Shown here: positions 46,337-55,896 of the stretch, one piece after another
Layout: each line of letters begins with the position of its first letter
Position numbering within the stretch: the stretch's first letter is position 1
Source of the DNA: Oscillospiraceae bacterium
Lineage (GTDB): Bacteria > Bacillota > Clostridia > Oscillospirales > Oscillospiraceae
DNA length: 64,000 nt
Reading direction: 5' to 3'
Assembly: GCA_022846075.1 (NCBI GenBank)
Contig: AP025582.1
Coordinates: forward strand, 3,100,001 to 3,164,000
Program-made: the position numbers and the translations under genes
Notes under the pieces: model-generated
Told to the model about the DNA's origin: nothing
Databases searched by the model: none
The model's input: the letters and a program-made list of their open reading frames with translations, nothing else

Positions 46337-47263
46337 ATGAATGAAAAGAAGATGACCCGCGTGGGCCTGCCCCTGGCCCTGGCCCTCACCCTGACCCTCA
46401 CCGCCTGCGGCGGCGGGACCACCACCGAGAGCGCCGCCCCCTCCGCCCCCGCCGAGAGCGCCGCCGCCGAGTCCGCCGCGCCCTCCGCCGCCGCCGTCTC
46501 CTCCGGCGTGGAGGACGGCGTCCTCACCATCGCCATGGAGTGCGCCTACGCCCCTTACAACTGGGCCCAGAACGACGACTCCAACGGCGCTGTGCCCATC
46601 AAGGGCAGCAGCCAGTACGCCAACGGCTACGACGTGATGATGGCCAAGAAGCTCTGCGAGGCCAACGGCTGGGAGCTGGAGATCATCCAGTCCGACTGGG
46701 ACTCCCTGGTCCCCGGCGTCCAGACCGGCATCTTTGACGCCGTCATCGCCGGCCAGTCCATGACCGAGGAGCGCTCCGAGCAGGTGGACTTCGCCGGGCC
46801 CTACTTCTACGCCTCCATCGTCTGCGTCACCAAGAAGGACAGCCCCTTCGCCTCCGCCAAGGGCATTTCCGACCTGACCGGCGGCACCTGCACCGCCCAG
46901 ATCGCCACCATCTGGTACAACGACATGCTCCCCCAGATCGAGGGCGCCAAGGTCCAGACCGCCGCCGAGACCGCCCCCGCCATGCTCATGGCGCTGGAGA
47001 CCGGCATGGTGGATTACGTCTGCACCGACATGCCCACCGCCCAGGGCGCCGTGGCAGCCTACCCCGATATGACCATCCTGGACTTCACCGGCTCCGACGA
47101 CAACTTCGTGGCCGACGAGGGGGAGATCAACATCGGCATCTCCATGCGCAAGGGCAACACCGAGCTGAAGGAGGCCATGGACAGTGTGCTGTCCACCATG
47201 ACCGCCGACGACTTCAACGACCTGATGGCCCAGGCCATCGCCGTCCAGCCTTTGGGCGAGTAA
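46337..47263 (+). CDS. Amino-acid ABC transporter substrate-binding lipoprotein (probably lysine)
   Basis: 308 residues. Lipobox LTLTAC near residue 25, a Ser/Ala/Glu-rich linker of ~35 residues, then a family-3 bacterial extracellular solute-binding domain (GVLTIAMECAYAPYNW, GYDVMMAKKLCEANGW, FDAVIAGQSMTEERSEQVDFAGPYF). It captures the ligand outside the membrane and feeds the permease and ATPase next to it. The upstream L-box makes lysine the likely ligand. ATG 46337 follows GCGAGGT; an in-frame ATG at 46313 lies upstream. Confidence 0.9.
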   Translation: MNEKKMTRVGLPLALALTLTLTACGGGTTTESAAPSAPAESAAAESAAPSAAAVSSGVEDGVLTIAMECAYAPYNWAQNDDSNGAVPIKGSSQYANGYDVMMAKKLCEANGWELEIIQSDWDSLVPGVQTGIFDAVIAGQSMTEERSEQVDFAGPYFYASIVCVTKKDSPFASAKGISDLTGGTCTAQIATIWYNDMLPQIEGAKVQTAAETAPAMLMALETGMVDYVCTDMPTAQGAVAAYPDMTILDFTGSDDNFVADEGEINIGISMRKGNTELKEAMDSVLSTMTADDFNDLMAQAIAVQPLGE

Positions 47264-47276
47264 AAGGAAGCGCGGA

Positions 47277-47315
47277 GGGCAGGCGCGGGGGCGTATCCGC
47301 CCCATGCGCCCGCCC
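47277..47315 (+). other. Intercistronic stem-loop between binding protein and permease
   Basis: Stem GGGC-A-GGCGC-G-GGGGCG closing on CGCCCC-AT-GCGCC-C-GCCC, loop TATC. No T-run follows. Such stems usually protect the upstream mRNA so that binding protein is made in excess. Confidence 0.7.
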
Positions 47316-47363
47316 CGCGGCGTGATAGCGCCATCCATCATCAAGAAAGGGGCATGAGCGCCC

Positions 47364-48242
47364 ATGAACGTTTTCGCCCAACTGGGGCACGACATCGCCA
47401 AGGTGTGGGCCGGCTACGGCACGGCCTATCTGGGGGGCATCCGCAACACCCTCATCCTGGCCCTGGTGGCCACGGCCATCGGCTGTATCATCGGCCTGGC
47501 CTGCGGCATTTTGCAGACCATCCCCCACGCCAAGACCGACAACCCCTTCAAGCGGTTTTTCCTGGGCCTCATCCGGGTGGTCCTGCGGGTCTACGTGGAG
47601 GTGTTCCGGGGCACGCCCATGGTGCTCCAGGCCGTGTTCGTCTACTACGGCCTGCCCTACTTCACCGCCAACGCCGTCAGCTTCGGCAGCAACGTGTGGC
47701 TGGCGGCCATCGTGGTGGTGTCGGTGAACACCGGCGCCTACATGGCCGAGTCGGTCCGGGGCGGCATCATCTCGGTGGACCCGGGCCAGACCGAGGGGGC
47801 CAAGGCCATCGGCATGAACCACTTCCAGACCATGACCAGCGTCATCCTGCCCCAGGCCCTTCGGAACATCATGCCCCAGATCGGCAACAACTTCATCATC
47901 AACATCAAGGACAGCTCGGTCATGTTTATCATCAGCTTCACCGAGTTCTTCTCCGTCCACCGCACCGCCGTGGGGGGCACCTACCTCTATTTCCCCTCCG
48001 CTGCCATCGAGATGATCGGCTATCTGACCATGACCCTGATCGCCTCCTTCATCCTGCGCTGGGTGGAAAAGCGGATGGACGGCCCCGCCAACTTTGACCT
48101 GGCCCTGGCCGACCCCCTGACCATGACCTCTGGCACCTACGCCCACCCCGACCGGGGCACCCCCTTCGACGAGCACAGCAAGGAGTACCGGGACCGGCTC
48201 CAGCAAGACCTAAAACACGGCCGTACGAGAGGAGACCGCTGA
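47364..48242 (+). CDS. Amino-acid ABC transporter permease
   Basis: 292 residues with about five membrane helices. The cytoplasmic EAA loop [23 protein letters not shown] contacts the ATPase, and [13 protein letters not shown] is the His/Glu-permease family start. The C-terminal ~45 residues after VEKRMDG are an unusual hydrophilic extension ([15 protein letters not shown]). A GAAAGGGG ribosome site lies 12 nt before ATG. Confidence 0.92.
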   Translation: MNVFAQLGHDIAKVWAGYGTAYLGGIRNTLILALVATAIGCIIGLACGILQTIPHAKTDNPFKRFFLGLIRVVLRVYVEVFRGTPMVLQAVFVYYGLPYFTANAVSFGSNVWLAAIVVVSVNTGAYMAESVRGGIISVDPGQTEGAKAIGMNHFQTMTSVILPQALRNIMPQIGNNFIINIKDSSVMFIISFTEFFSVHRTAVGGTYLYFPSAAIEMIGYLTMTLIASFILRWVEKRMDGPANFDLALADPLTMTSGTYAHPDRGTPFDEHSKEYRDRLQQDLKHGRTRGDR

Positions 48243-48243
48243 C

Positions 48244-48984
48244 ATGAGTGAGCCTATTCTGGAAGTGCGCCACCTCTCCAAATCCTTCGGCGCCAACGTG
48301 GTCCTGCGGGACATCGACTTCACCGTCTCCTCCGGGGACGTGACCACCGTCATCGGCCCCTCCGGCTCGGGCAAGTCCACCCTTCTGCGGTGCGTCAACC
48401 TGCTGGAGACCCCCACCTCCGGGGAGATCCGCTTCCACGGCAAGGACGTGGCCGCCCGGGGGGTGAGCCCCACCGCCTACCGCTCCAAGGTGGGCATGGT
48501 CTTTCAGTCCTTCAACCTCTTCAGCAACATGTCGGTGCTGGACAACTGCACCGTGGGCCAGCGCAAGGTGCTGAAAAAGGACGCCGAGGCCGCCCGGCAG
48601 AACGCCATGAAGTACCTGGAGCAGGTGGGCATGGCCCCTTACATCAACGCCAAGCCCCGCCAGCTCTCCGGCGGTCAGAAGCAGCGGGTGGCCATCGCCC
48701 GGGCCCTGGCCATGGAGCCGGAGGTCCTCCTCTTTGACGAGCCCACCTCCGCCCTGGACCCGGAGATGGTGGGGGAGGTCCTGGCCGTCATGCGGGACCT
48801 GGCCCGGGCGGGCATGACCATGATCGTGGTCACCCACGAGATGGCCTTCGCCCGGGACGTCAGCAACCACGTGGTCTTTATGGCCGACGGGGTCATCGCC
48901 GAGGAGGGCCCCCCCGCCCAGCTGTTCCAGGACCCCAAAAACCCCCGCACCCAGGAGTTCCTCTCCCGCTTCCGCAACAGCTGA
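48244..48984 (+). CDS. Amino-acid ABC transporter ATP-binding protein
   Basis: 246 residues. Walker [15 protein letters not shown]-loop VFQSFNLF, signature [15 protein letters not shown], Walker [15 protein letters not shown], switch His in VTHEMAFA. Its ATG follows 1 bp after the permease stop. Confidence 0.95.
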   Translation: MSEPILEVRHLSKSFGANVVLRDIDFTVSSGDVTTVIGPSGSGKSTLLRCVNLLETPTSGEIRFHGKDVAARGVSPTAYRSKVGMVFQSFNLFSNMSVLDNCTVGQRKVLKKDAEAARQNAMKYLEQVGMAPYINAKPRQLSGGQKQRVAIARALAMEPEVLLFDEPTSALDPEMVGEVLAVMRDLARAGMTMIVVTHEMAFARDVSNHVVFMADGVIAEEGPPAQLFQDPKNPRTQEFLSRFRNS

Positions 48985-48990
48985 ATATAC

Positions 48991-49028
48991 AAAAAAGCCC
49001 GGCGGTCTTATGACCGCCGGGCTTTTTT
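48991..49028. terminator. Bidirectional terminator between ABC operon and LysR gene
   Basis: AAAAAAGCCCGGCGGTC / GACCGCCGGGCTTTTTT with TTAT loop. Confidence 0.95.
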
Positions 49029-49046
49029 CTCTCCTTCGCCGCCGGA

Positions 49047-49934
49047 TCAGTCCACCTTGGCGTAGATCCCCCGCAGCTCCTCCAGCAGATCCATATGGTT
49101 GAAATCGTGGTGGTACACCATGTTGATCTCCCGGGTCATGCTGGCGTTCTCAATGGGCACGGACACCAGCCGCCCGGCACGCAGCTCCTCCCGGCACGCG
49201 CTGTGGGCGATGACCGACACCGCCAGGTCCATGGCCACCAGGTTCTTGATCATGGCGATGTTGTCCATCTCCATCATCACGTTGAAATTCTCCAGGCTCT
49301 CCCCGTGCCCCGCCAGGAAGTTTTCAAAGAGCATCCGGGTCCCCGCCGTGGGGGGCCGCAGGATGAGCCGCTCCCCCCGCAGCTCACGGAGCAGCACGCT
49401 CTGCCGCCCGGCAAAGGGATGCTCCGGGGAGACCACGAGGCACAGGTAATCCGTGTCCAGCAGCACCGACCGGTACTGGCTGTTGGGCAGCACCCCCTCC
49501 ACAATGGCCAGGTCCAGCTCGTACAGTCCCAGCTTAGTATAAAGATTCTGAATGGTATCCGTAATAATATTCATATGTGTTTTGGGATGTTCGTCACAAT
49601 AGCGGGCCAACACTTGGGTCATCAGGTTCTCCGCCGCCGTCCGGGTGATGCCGATGTTCAGGTGCCGGGCCTGCCGGCGGTAGTCCTCCAGGCTTTGGCG
49701 GCAGTTCTGGTCCACCGCCGTCAGCCGCCCGGCGTATTTGAGCAGGATCTCCCCTTCCGCTGTCACCGTAAGCTCCCGGCCCCCACGCTGGAAGATCCTG
49801 ACCCCGAATTCCTCCTCCAGCTGCTTGATGTGGTGGCTCACGGCGGGCTGGGTCAGCCCCAGCTCCTCCGCCGCCTTGGTGAAGCTGCCCGCCCGCACCA
49901 CCGTCAGCAAAGTCTTTACTTTGACATCGATCAT
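49047..49934 (-). CDS. LysR family transcriptional regulator
   Basis: 295 residues. N-terminal winged HTH (VRAGSFTKAAEELGLTQPAVSHHIKQLE), then a periplasmic-binding-like effector domain (IGITRTAAENLM, LAIVEGVLPN, FENFLAGHG). Divergent from the antiporter gene, which it very probably controls through the dyad between them. The ligand is unknown. Confidence 0.92.
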   Translation of the reverse strand: MIDVKVKTLLTVVRAGSFTKAAEELGLTQPAVSHHIKQLEEEFGVRIFQRGGRELTVTAEGEILLKYAGRLTAVDQNCRQSLEDYRRQARHLNIGITRTAAENLMTQVLARYCDEHPKTHMNIITDTIQNLYTKLGLYELDLAIVEGVLPNSQYRSVLLDTDYLCLVVSPEHPFAGRQSVLLRELRGERLILRPPTAGTRMLFENFLAGHGESLENFNVMMEMDNIAMIKNLVAMDLAVSVIAHSACREELRAGRLVSVPIENASMTREINMVYHHDFNHMDLLEELRGIYAKVD

Positions 49935-49957
49935 GGCGCTTTCCCCATTCCATTCTA

Positions 49958-49982
49958 AATATTTATGTTAGTCTTAAATATT
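49958..49982. promoter_or_regulatory. LysR-type operator dyad
   Basis: AATATTTA-N9-TAAATATT, 25 bp, fits the T-N11-A rule. It ends 6 bp before the antiporter -35, the usual activator position. Confidence 0.7.
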
Positions 49983-49987
49983 ATGAT

Positions 49988-50016
49988 TTGATTTTATCAC
50001 GCTCTGCCCCTATAAT
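49988..50016 (+). promoter_or_regulatory. Antiporter promoter
   Basis: TTGATT (49988-49993), 17 bp, TATAAT (50011-50016). Confidence 0.85.
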
Positions 50017-50068
50017 CAAGCGATCGGAAGGAAGGAACCAATTCCCTTCCTGAAAGGAGACTTCCGCC

Positions 50069-51292
50069 ATGCTTCATCTGGATGCCCTCACGGCCCCCAC
50101 GGCCCGTGTCACCCTCTCCCTCGCCATCATGCTCCTGGCCGGCTTCCTGGCCACCCGGGTCACAAAAAAGCTCCACCTGCCCGATGTCACCGGCTATATC
50201 CTGGCGGGGGTCGCCATCGGGCCTTACGCCCTGAATCTCCTGCCTCTGGAGGTCATCCAGGGCATGGACTTCATCACCGACGTGGCCCTGGCCTTCATCG
50301 CCTTCGGCGTGGGCCGCTACTTCAAATGGAACAAGCTCAAATCCAACGGTCCGGGGGTCATCGTGGTCACCATTTTCGAGTCCCTGGCCGCCTTCGCCCT
50401 GGTCACCCTGGTGATGGTCTTTCTCTTCCGCCTCTCCCTCCCCTTCTCCCTCCTGCTGGGGGCCATCTCCTCGGCCACCGCACCGGCCTCCACCATCATG
50501 ACCATCCGCCAGTACCGGGCCAAGGGCCCCTTCGTCAACACCATCCTGGAGGTGGTGGCCCTGGACGACGCCGTGTGCCTCATCGCCTTCAGCGTATGCA
50601 CCGCCGTGGTCTCCGCCGAGGGGGGCGCCCGCCTTCACCCCCTGGCCATCCTGGAGCCCATCCTCTTCAGCCTGCTCTCCATCGCCGGGGGCGTCCTGGT
50701 GGGCCTGATCCTCTCCAAAACCGCCGATCCCCGCACCCGGGACCACCGCCTCATCCTGGTGGTGGCCGCCCTTCTGGCCGTCACGGGGCTCTGCTCCGCC
50801 GCCGGGGTCTCCCCCCTCCTGTCCTGCATGGCGGTGGGCACCGCCTACATCAACGCCGGGGGCAGAAAAAAGACCTTCGACCAGGTGGGCAGCGCCACGC
50901 CTCCCATTCTCCTGCTCTTCTTCGTCCTCTCAGGGGCCCGGCTCCAGGTCCCCATGCTGGCCACCGCGGGGGTGGTGGGCCTGGTCTACTTCTTCATACG
51001 CATCCTGGGCAAATACGCCGGCGCCTGGCTGGGCTGCGCCATTACCCACGCCCCCACACCCACCCGCCGTTACCTGGGCCTGGCCCTCATTCCCCAGGCC
51101 GGGGTCTCCATCGGCCTGGCCGTCCTGGCCGAGCGGCTCCTCCCCGGCCCCTCCGGGTCGCTGGTGTCCACCATCATCCTCTCCTCCGGCGTCCTCTACG
51201 AGCTGGTGGGCCCCGCCTGTGCCAAGGCCTCGCTGTTCCTCTCCCATACTTTAGTGAAAGAGGTGCCGGAAGAGACGGAAACGCCGGTATAA
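50069..51292 (+). CDS. Cation:proton antiporter (CPA2/NhaS3-like)
   Basis: 407 residues, ~12 membrane helices. LHLPDVTGYILAGVAIGP in the first helices, DVALAFIAFGVGRYFK, GAISSATAPASTIMTIRQY (discontinuous helix), and LEVVALDDAVCLIAFS with the conserved Asp pair of the ion site. The C-terminal TrkA-N domain seen in KefB/C is absent. It exchanges Na+ or K+ for H+ in the plasma membrane. TGAAAGGAG precedes ATG. Control by the divergent LysR gene is likely. Confidence 0.85.
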   Translation: MLHLDALTAPTARVTLSLAIMLLAGFLATRVTKKLHLPDVTGYILAGVAIGPYALNLLPLEVIQGMDFITDVALAFIAFGVGRYFKWNKLKSNGPGVIVVTIFESLAAFALVTLVMVFLFRLSLPFSLLLGAISSATAPASTIMTIRQYRAKGPFVNTILEVVALDDAVCLIAFSVCTAVVSAEGGARLHPLAILEPILFSLLSIAGGVLVGLILSKTADPRTRDHRLILVVAALLAVTGLCSAAGVSPLLSCMAVGTAYINAGGRKKTFDQVGSATPPILLLFFVLSGARLQVPMLATAGVVGLVYFFIRILGKYAGAWLGCAITHAPTPTRRYLGLALIPQAGVSIGLAVLAERLLPGPSGSLVSTIILSSGVLYELVGPACAKASLFLSHTLVKEVPEETETPV

Positions 51293-51297
51293 AACAG

Positions 51298-51333
51298 AAA
51301 CCGCCTTCCCTAGCGATAGGGAAGGCGGTTTTT
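51298..51333 (+). terminator. Terminator of the antiporter gene
   Basis: AAACCGCCTTCCCTA / TAGGGAAGGCGGTTT with GCGA loop, T-run. Confidence 0.93.
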
Positions 51334-51337
51334 ATCG

Positions 51338-51962
51338 ATGCCTGATTGCACGTCAAACGTGCGCTTATCTGGGGGACATTTCTTTTCCCGAGGAAAAGAA
51401 ACGCCACCCCAGACCCCCAAAGAAAAGTCTTTGGTGCAGCCTTGCGCGCAGTTTCCCTTTTCAGCAGCAGGTCTACTGCCCGTTGATAGGGGTATAAGCG
51501 CGGGATCGTCTGTGCGACACGTAGTCCCTTTAGCGCCGCTCGGCCGCTGACGTGTTCCTGACAGAAGGTAGGTCTTAGCCTTCCCCCTGGGGGAAGGTGG
51601 CAGCCCGAAGGGCTGACGGATGAGGGGAACTGCGGATAACAGCAAAGGCTCTGCCAAGCGATAAGTTCCCCTCATCAGTCTCGCTCCGCTCGCCAGCTTC
51701 AACGACTTCGCTTGCATCAAGTGGCCCTAACGCTATCGCTAAGGGCCACTAGACCCCAGGGGAAGCCCCAAACAAACGAACCCCGTGGCCGCTGCGAAGT
51801 GCGGCCCCGGGGTTTTCCCACCCTCTTGTAAACATCCCGGGGAGGTTTCCAAAGGAGGGGCACCCACAGGTGCCCCTCCTTTGGTCGTTGAGAGAGAAGG
51901 TCTCGGGGGAGGTCTTTTCCAGAAAAGACCTCCCCCGAGCTTTCCCCCACCTTTCGAAAGGT
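51338..51962. repeat. Composite hairpin-train repeat R4
   Basis: Lies between convergent genes and has the same order and orientation as R3: GCACGTCAAACGTGC (51349-51363); GGGGGACATTTCTTTTCC / GGAAAAGAAACGCCACCCC with CCCCCAAAGAAAAGTC tail; GCGCCGCTCGGCCGCTGACG segment; GATGAGGGGAAC / GTTCCCCTCATC arms; a ~54-bp insertion (51698-51753) also found in R5; AACCCCGTGGCCGC...GCGGCCCCGGGGTT; CCAAAGGAGGGGCACC / GGTGCCCCTCCTTTGG; and TCGGGGGAGGTCTTTTC / GAAAAGACCTCCCCCGA, whose arms differ wholly from those of R1, R3 and R5 yet pair fully. Confidence 0.85.
51698..51753. repeat. Nested insertion in R4 (also 58193-58248 in R5)
   Basis: About 54 bp starting CAACGACTTCGCTTGCATC and containing AGTGGCCCT...AGGGCCACT as inverted arms interrupts the CTTCCCCCAGGGGAAG hairpin present intact in R3. 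The R5 copy appears identical. Confidence 0.75.
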
Positions 51963-51969
51963 GGGGACC

Positions 51970-52458
51970 TTATTTCCCCACAAACTTATGGGCCTCATTC
52001 ACCGCCCGCTCGACGGCGTTGAGGATATTCTGATACCCGGTGCACCGGCACAGATGCCCGGAGATGAGCTTGCGCAGCTCCTCCCGGGTGTACTGCTTCC
52101 CGCTGCCCACGATCTCCACCGCCGACATGATGATGCCCGGCGTGCAGAACCCGCACTGGATGGCGGCCTCCTCCACGAAGGCCTTCTGAATGGGTGACAA
52201 CTCCCCGTTTTCATCCTGGAGTCCTTCTACGGTGAGTATTTTCTTTCCCTGGGCCCACACCGACAGGTAAATGCAGGAGTCGATGGCCTCCCCGTCCACC
52301 AGGACGGTGCAGGCGCCGCACTCCCCCACCTCGCAGCCCTTCTTCACGCTGGTCAGGCCCAGCCGCTCCCGCAGGGTGTCGGCCAGGGACTCCCGGGGGT
52401 CGATGCCCACCTCCACATCCCGGCCGTTGACGATACACTTCAAAATTTCCATGCTCAT
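51970..52458 (-). CDS. Molybdenum hydroxylase iron-sulfur subunit (2x 2Fe-2S)
   Basis: 162 residues. N-terminal plant-type ferredoxin site CEVGECGACTV with a further Cys in AIDSCIY, and C-terminal site QCGFCTPG...LCRCTGYQ: eight Cys for two 2Fe-2S clusters. It passes electrons from the molybdenum site to FAD. It is the third subunit gene; ATG 52458 overlaps the FAD subunit stop (ATGA). Stop abuts R4. Confidence 0.95.
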   Translation of the reverse strand: MSMEILKCIVNGRDVEVGIDPRESLADTLRERLGLTSVKKGCEVGECGACTVLVDGEAIDSCIYLSVWAQGKKILTVEGLQDENGELSPIQKAFVEEAAIQCGFCTPGIIMSAVEIVGSGKQYTREELRKLISGHLCRCTGYQNILNAVERAVNEAHKFVGK

Positions 52459-53336
52459 ACCTTCGCGCCCCCTTTCCGGGCGGCCTCGGCCAGAGCCCGG
52501 CCCGACAGCTCTTCCACCAGTTGGAGCCGGAAGGCCTTGGAGGCCCGCCAGCTGTCCCGGGGATTGACCTCCGCCAGGGCGGCGGCGCCGATTTTCTCGA
52601 TGGCCTCCCCAATGGACAGTCCCGCCATGGCCTTTTCGGTCTCCAGGCACCGGAAGGGCACCGGCCCGGCCACGCCGAAGGCCAGCCGCAGGCCGTCCAC
52701 CCTGGTCTTGTCCGCCGACAGCTTCACCAGGCAGGACACCCCCAGGGTGGCGATGTCCATGGCGTTTCGCATGGCGTACTTGATATAGTGTCCGCTCCAG
52801 CCCTCATAGTGATCCTTGGGAATGACGATCTTGACGAGCAGCTCACCCGGCTCCAGCGCCACCTTCCCCACGCCCTTGTACCACTGGTCGATGGGAATTT
52901 CCCGCTCCCCCTTGGGCCCCCTGACCCGTAGGACGGCTCCGAAGGCCATCTGGGTGGAGGCGGTGTCGGCGGAGGTGATGCCGTTGCAGAGGTTCCCCCC
53001 CAGGGTCCCCACCGCCCGGAGCTGGGGCCCGCCCGCCATATCGGCGGCCTCCCCCAGCACGGGGACGGTCCCGCGGATCACGTCGCTGAAGGTGCACCCC
53101 CGGAAGGTGGTCAGCGGCCCAATCTCCACGTCGCCGTTGGGGGCCAGCGCCACCCCCTCCAGCTCCTCCCTCAGCTCGTGAATGGATACCAGGGAGCACC
53201 CGGCGTCCTTCCCCTCCCGGATCTTGATGAGCACGTCAGTGCCCCCGGCAATGACAATGGCCCGGGGGTCCCTTTGCAAGGCCTCAATGGCGTCGTCCAC
53301 GCTCTTGGCCTGATAAATAGATGTAATATCGTACAC
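52455..53336 (-). CDS. Molybdenum hydroxylase FAD-binding subunit
   Basis: 293 residues. FAD-binding PCMH/CO-dehydrogenase type domain: IVIAGGTDVLIKIREG binds the pyrophosphate, then GPQLRAVGTLGGNLCNGITSAD (the T-x-G-G-N motif) and a CO-dehydrogenase C-terminal domain. It transfers electrons from the clusters to NAD+ or another acceptor. It lies 48 bp after the large subunit gene. Confidence 0.93.
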   Translation of the reverse strand: MYDITSIYQAKSVDDAIEALQRDPRAIVIAGGTDVLIKIREGKDAGCSLVSIHELREELEGVALAPNGDVEIGPLTTFRGCTFSDVIRGTVPVLGEAADMAGGPQLRAVGTLGGNLCNGITSADTASTQMAFGAVLRVRGPKGEREIPIDQWYKGVGKVALEPGELLVKIVIPKDHYEGWSGHYIKYAMRNAMDIATLGVSCLVKLSADKTRVDGLRLAFGVAGPVPFRCLETEKAMAGLSIGEAIEKIGAAALAEVNPRDSWRASKAFRLQLVEELSGRALAEAARKGGAKV

Positions 53337-53384
53337 GATAACACCCCTTTGTAATCAAGGTTGTCTGTTCAAACGGGCCGCTGC

Positions 53385-55688
53385 TCAGATCAGCCCCGCC
53401 CTGGTGAACTCCTCCACCAGCTTTTGGGGGCTCAGGGGCAGGCGGTTCACCGCCACCCCCGTGGCGTGGAGCAGGGCATTGCGCACCGCCGGAGCCACCG
53501 GGATGGCCGGGGGCTCTCCCAGGGCCTTGTTCCCGAAGGGGCCCGAGGGGTCGTCGCTCTCCACAAAGAGGGCGTGGAGCTCGGGGTGGTCCATGGCGGT
53601 GGGCAGCTTGTAGTCCAGCAGGTTGCCGTTCAAAAGCCGTCCCTTGCCGTCGAACTTCATCTCCTCGGACAGGGCGTAGCCCAGTCCCATGGACATCCCC
53701 CCGTGGACCTGGGCCTCGGCCAGCTTGGGGTTGATAAGCCTGCCCGAGTCGTGGACGTTCACGATCTGAAGCACCGTCACCTTCCCCAGGGGGATATCCA
53801 CCTCCACCTCGGCGAAGCAGCAGCCGAAGGCGAAGGTGTTGTCCTTGCACTGGTGGGTCCCCTCGGCGGCGATGTGGACCGAGTGGCGGAAGGAGTAGAA
53901 GGCCTCCTGGGCCAGGTCGTACATCTTCAAAACCACTTCCCCGGTCCCGGCGTCCACGATCTCCCCCTCCCGCACGTCCAGCGCCCTGGCGGGCCGCTCC
54001 AGCATCTCGGCGGCGTAGTCCAGGATCTTGCCCTTGAACTCCTCCCCGGTCTGCTTGATGGCCATACCGGTGACGTAGGTCTGCCGGGAGGCGTAGGCCC
54101 CCGTGTCGAAGGGGGCGGTGTCGGTGTCCTGGCTGGAGACGATATGTACCCGCCCGGAGGGGAACCCGGCTGCCTGGGCGGCCATCTGGGTGAACACGGT
54201 GTCCCCCCCCTGGCCGATCTCGGTGGCCCCCAGCTGGAGCTGGACCGACCCGTCCTGGTTCAGCACCATCCGGGCGGCGGCGGTCTCCAGGGAGATGGGC
54301 CACACGCCGGTCTTATAGGAGAAGATGGCCATGCCCACGCCCCGGCGCACCGGCCCGGTCTGGTCCCGGTATTTCTCCCGCAGCTCCTCCCAGCGGATGA
54401 ACTCCTTGCCCTTCTCCATGCACTCCCGCAGGGCCGTGGAGTGGCAGGTGATGCCGTTGGTGGGGTCCACGTAGCCCAGGGGCATGATGTTCTTCATGCG
54501 GAAGGCGTAGGGGTCCCAGCCCATCTCCCTGGCCACGTCGTCCATGAAGCACTCGGAGAAGAAGCAGCTCTGGGGGATGCCGTAGCCCCGCATGGCGCCG
54601 GGGGCGGGGAGGTTGGTATAGACGGTGAAGGCCTCCGCGTGGTGGGCCAGGGCGTCGGGATAGCACTGGCGGAAGCCGGTGATGGTGTTGGCCACGATGG
54701 CGTTGCCGTGGGAGGCGTAGGAGCCCTGGTCGGAGATGGCCTTGGTCCGCCGGGCCATGATGCGCATATCCTTCCCCACCGCCGCCTCCACGTCCATGGA
54801 GATGGCGTGGCGGGAGCGGGTGTTCTGGAATACCTCCTCCCGGGTCAGCTCCAGCTTCACGCACCGGCCCCCCACCGCGCGGGTGAGGAAGGCGTTCAAG
54901 GGCTCGTACAGCACCTCCTGCTTGTTGCCGAAGCCGCCGCCGATGTAGGGCTTGATGACCCGGATATCACCCCAGCCGATGCCAAGGGCCTGGCCGCAGA
55001 CCCGCCGCACGATGTGGGGGATCTGGGTGGAGGACACCACCACGATGCGCCCGCCCTCCATGTAGGCGTAGGACACGGCGGGCTCGATGTGGCAGTGCTG
55101 GACCATCTGGGTGGCGTAGTGGCCGGAAAAGTGGAGGTACTGGGGGTCGGAGAGCACCTCCTCCGCGTTCTTCACCTGGGCCCCCTCGCTGAGGATCTGG
55201 AGATCCATATGCCGCAGTACGTTGTCGGGGTGCTCGTCGTGGACCGCCGCCGCCCCAGGGGCCATGGCCGCCTGGGGATCCAGCGCCGGCTCCCACTCCT
55301 CATATTCCACCCGGATAGTCCGCAGGGCCCTCTGGGCGGTGATCTCGTCCTCGGCCACCACGGCGGCCACGTCGTCACCGTAGTAGCGGACCCGGTCGGT
55401 GAGCATCTTCCGGTCGCACACGTCCTGGTGGGCTTCCTCCACGCTCCAGGGATGCCCCGGGGTGGGGTATTGGATATCCGGCACATCGAAGCAGGTGACG
55501 ATCTTCACCACGCCGGGGAGCTTCATGGCCTCCTCGGTGTGGATGGCCTTCACCCGCCCGTTGGCGATGGTGCTGTGCAGGATCTTGGCCACCAGATGGG
55601 GCCGGGGGATCATGTCGTCGGTGTACTTGGCCCGTCCGGCGGCCTTGTCGGCGGCGTCCACCCGGATCATGCTTTTGCCAACTTCCAC
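53385..55688 (-). CDS. Molybdenum hydroxylase large (molybdopterin-binding) subunit, xanthine dehydrogenase-like
   Basis: 767 residues. AAGRAKYTDD-type N-terminal fold, GGGFGNKQE near residue 250 (molybdopterin contact), AMRGYGIPQS, QLGATEIGQGGDTVF and the C-terminal GEPPAIPVAPAVRNAL with the catalytic Glu. GTG 55688 is set by AAGGAGG 7 nt upstream. Together with the two small subunits it would hydroxylate a purine or other N-heterocycle; Se-type maturation genes lie 7 kb away. The exact substrate is not readable. Confidence 0.92.
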   Translation of the reverse strand: MEVGKSMIRVDAADKAAGRAKYTDDMIPRPHLVAKILHSTIANGRVKAIHTEEAMKLPGVVKIVTCFDVPDIQYPTPGHPWSVEEAHQDVCDRKMLTDRVRYYGDDVAAVVAEDEITAQRALRTIRVEYEEWEPALDPQAAMAPGAAAVHDEHPDNVLRHMDLQILSEGAQVKNAEEVLSDPQYLHFSGHYATQMVQHCHIEPAVSYAYMEGGRIVVVSSTQIPHIVRRVCGQALGIGWGDIRVIKPYIGGGFGNKQEVLYEPLNAFLTRAVGGRCVKLELTREEVFQNTRSRHAISMDVEAAVGKDMRIMARRTKAISDQGSYASHGNAIVANTITGFRQCYPDALAHHAEAFTVYTNLPAPGAMRGYGIPQSCFFSECFMDDVAREMGWDPYAFRMKNIMPLGYVDPTNGITCHSTALRECMEKGKEFIRWEELREKYRDQTGPVRRGVGMAIFSYKTGVWPISLETAAARMVLNQDGSVQLQLGATEIGQGGDTVFTQMAAQAAGFPSGRVHIVSSQDTDTAPFDTGAYASRQTYVTGMAIKQTGEEFKGKILDYAAEMLERPARALDVREGEIVDAGTGEVVLKMYDLAQEAFYSFRHSVHIAAEGTHQCKDNTFAFGCCFAEVEVDIPLGKVTVLQIVNVHDSGRLINPKLAEAQVHGGMSMGLGYALSEEMKFDGKGRLLNGNLLDYKLPTAMDHPELHALFVESDDPSGPFGNKALGEPPAIPVAPAVRNALLHATGVAVNRLPLSPQKLVEEFTRAGLI

Positions 55689-55821
55689 AAAAAAACCTCC
55701 TTCGCACGGTTTCATTGCCATCATTGTAACCCATCCCATGCAAAAAAGAAAGTCAGTTTCCAAAAAAATTTATTTTCTCTGGGCTTCCAGGGCCGGGCCG
55801 TCCTCCGCCCCTCTCCCTCCC

Positions 55822-55850
55822 TTGACCTCCCCCACCCTCCGGTGTACAAT
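55822..55850 (+). promoter_or_regulatory. Promoter of the hydantoinase-mocA operon
   Basis: TTGACC (55822-55827), 17 bp, TACAAT (55845-55850). Confidence 0.85.
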
Positions 55851-55896
55851 GAACCCACCATTTCAGTTCCGCGGATCAACAGAAAGGAGCGATCCC

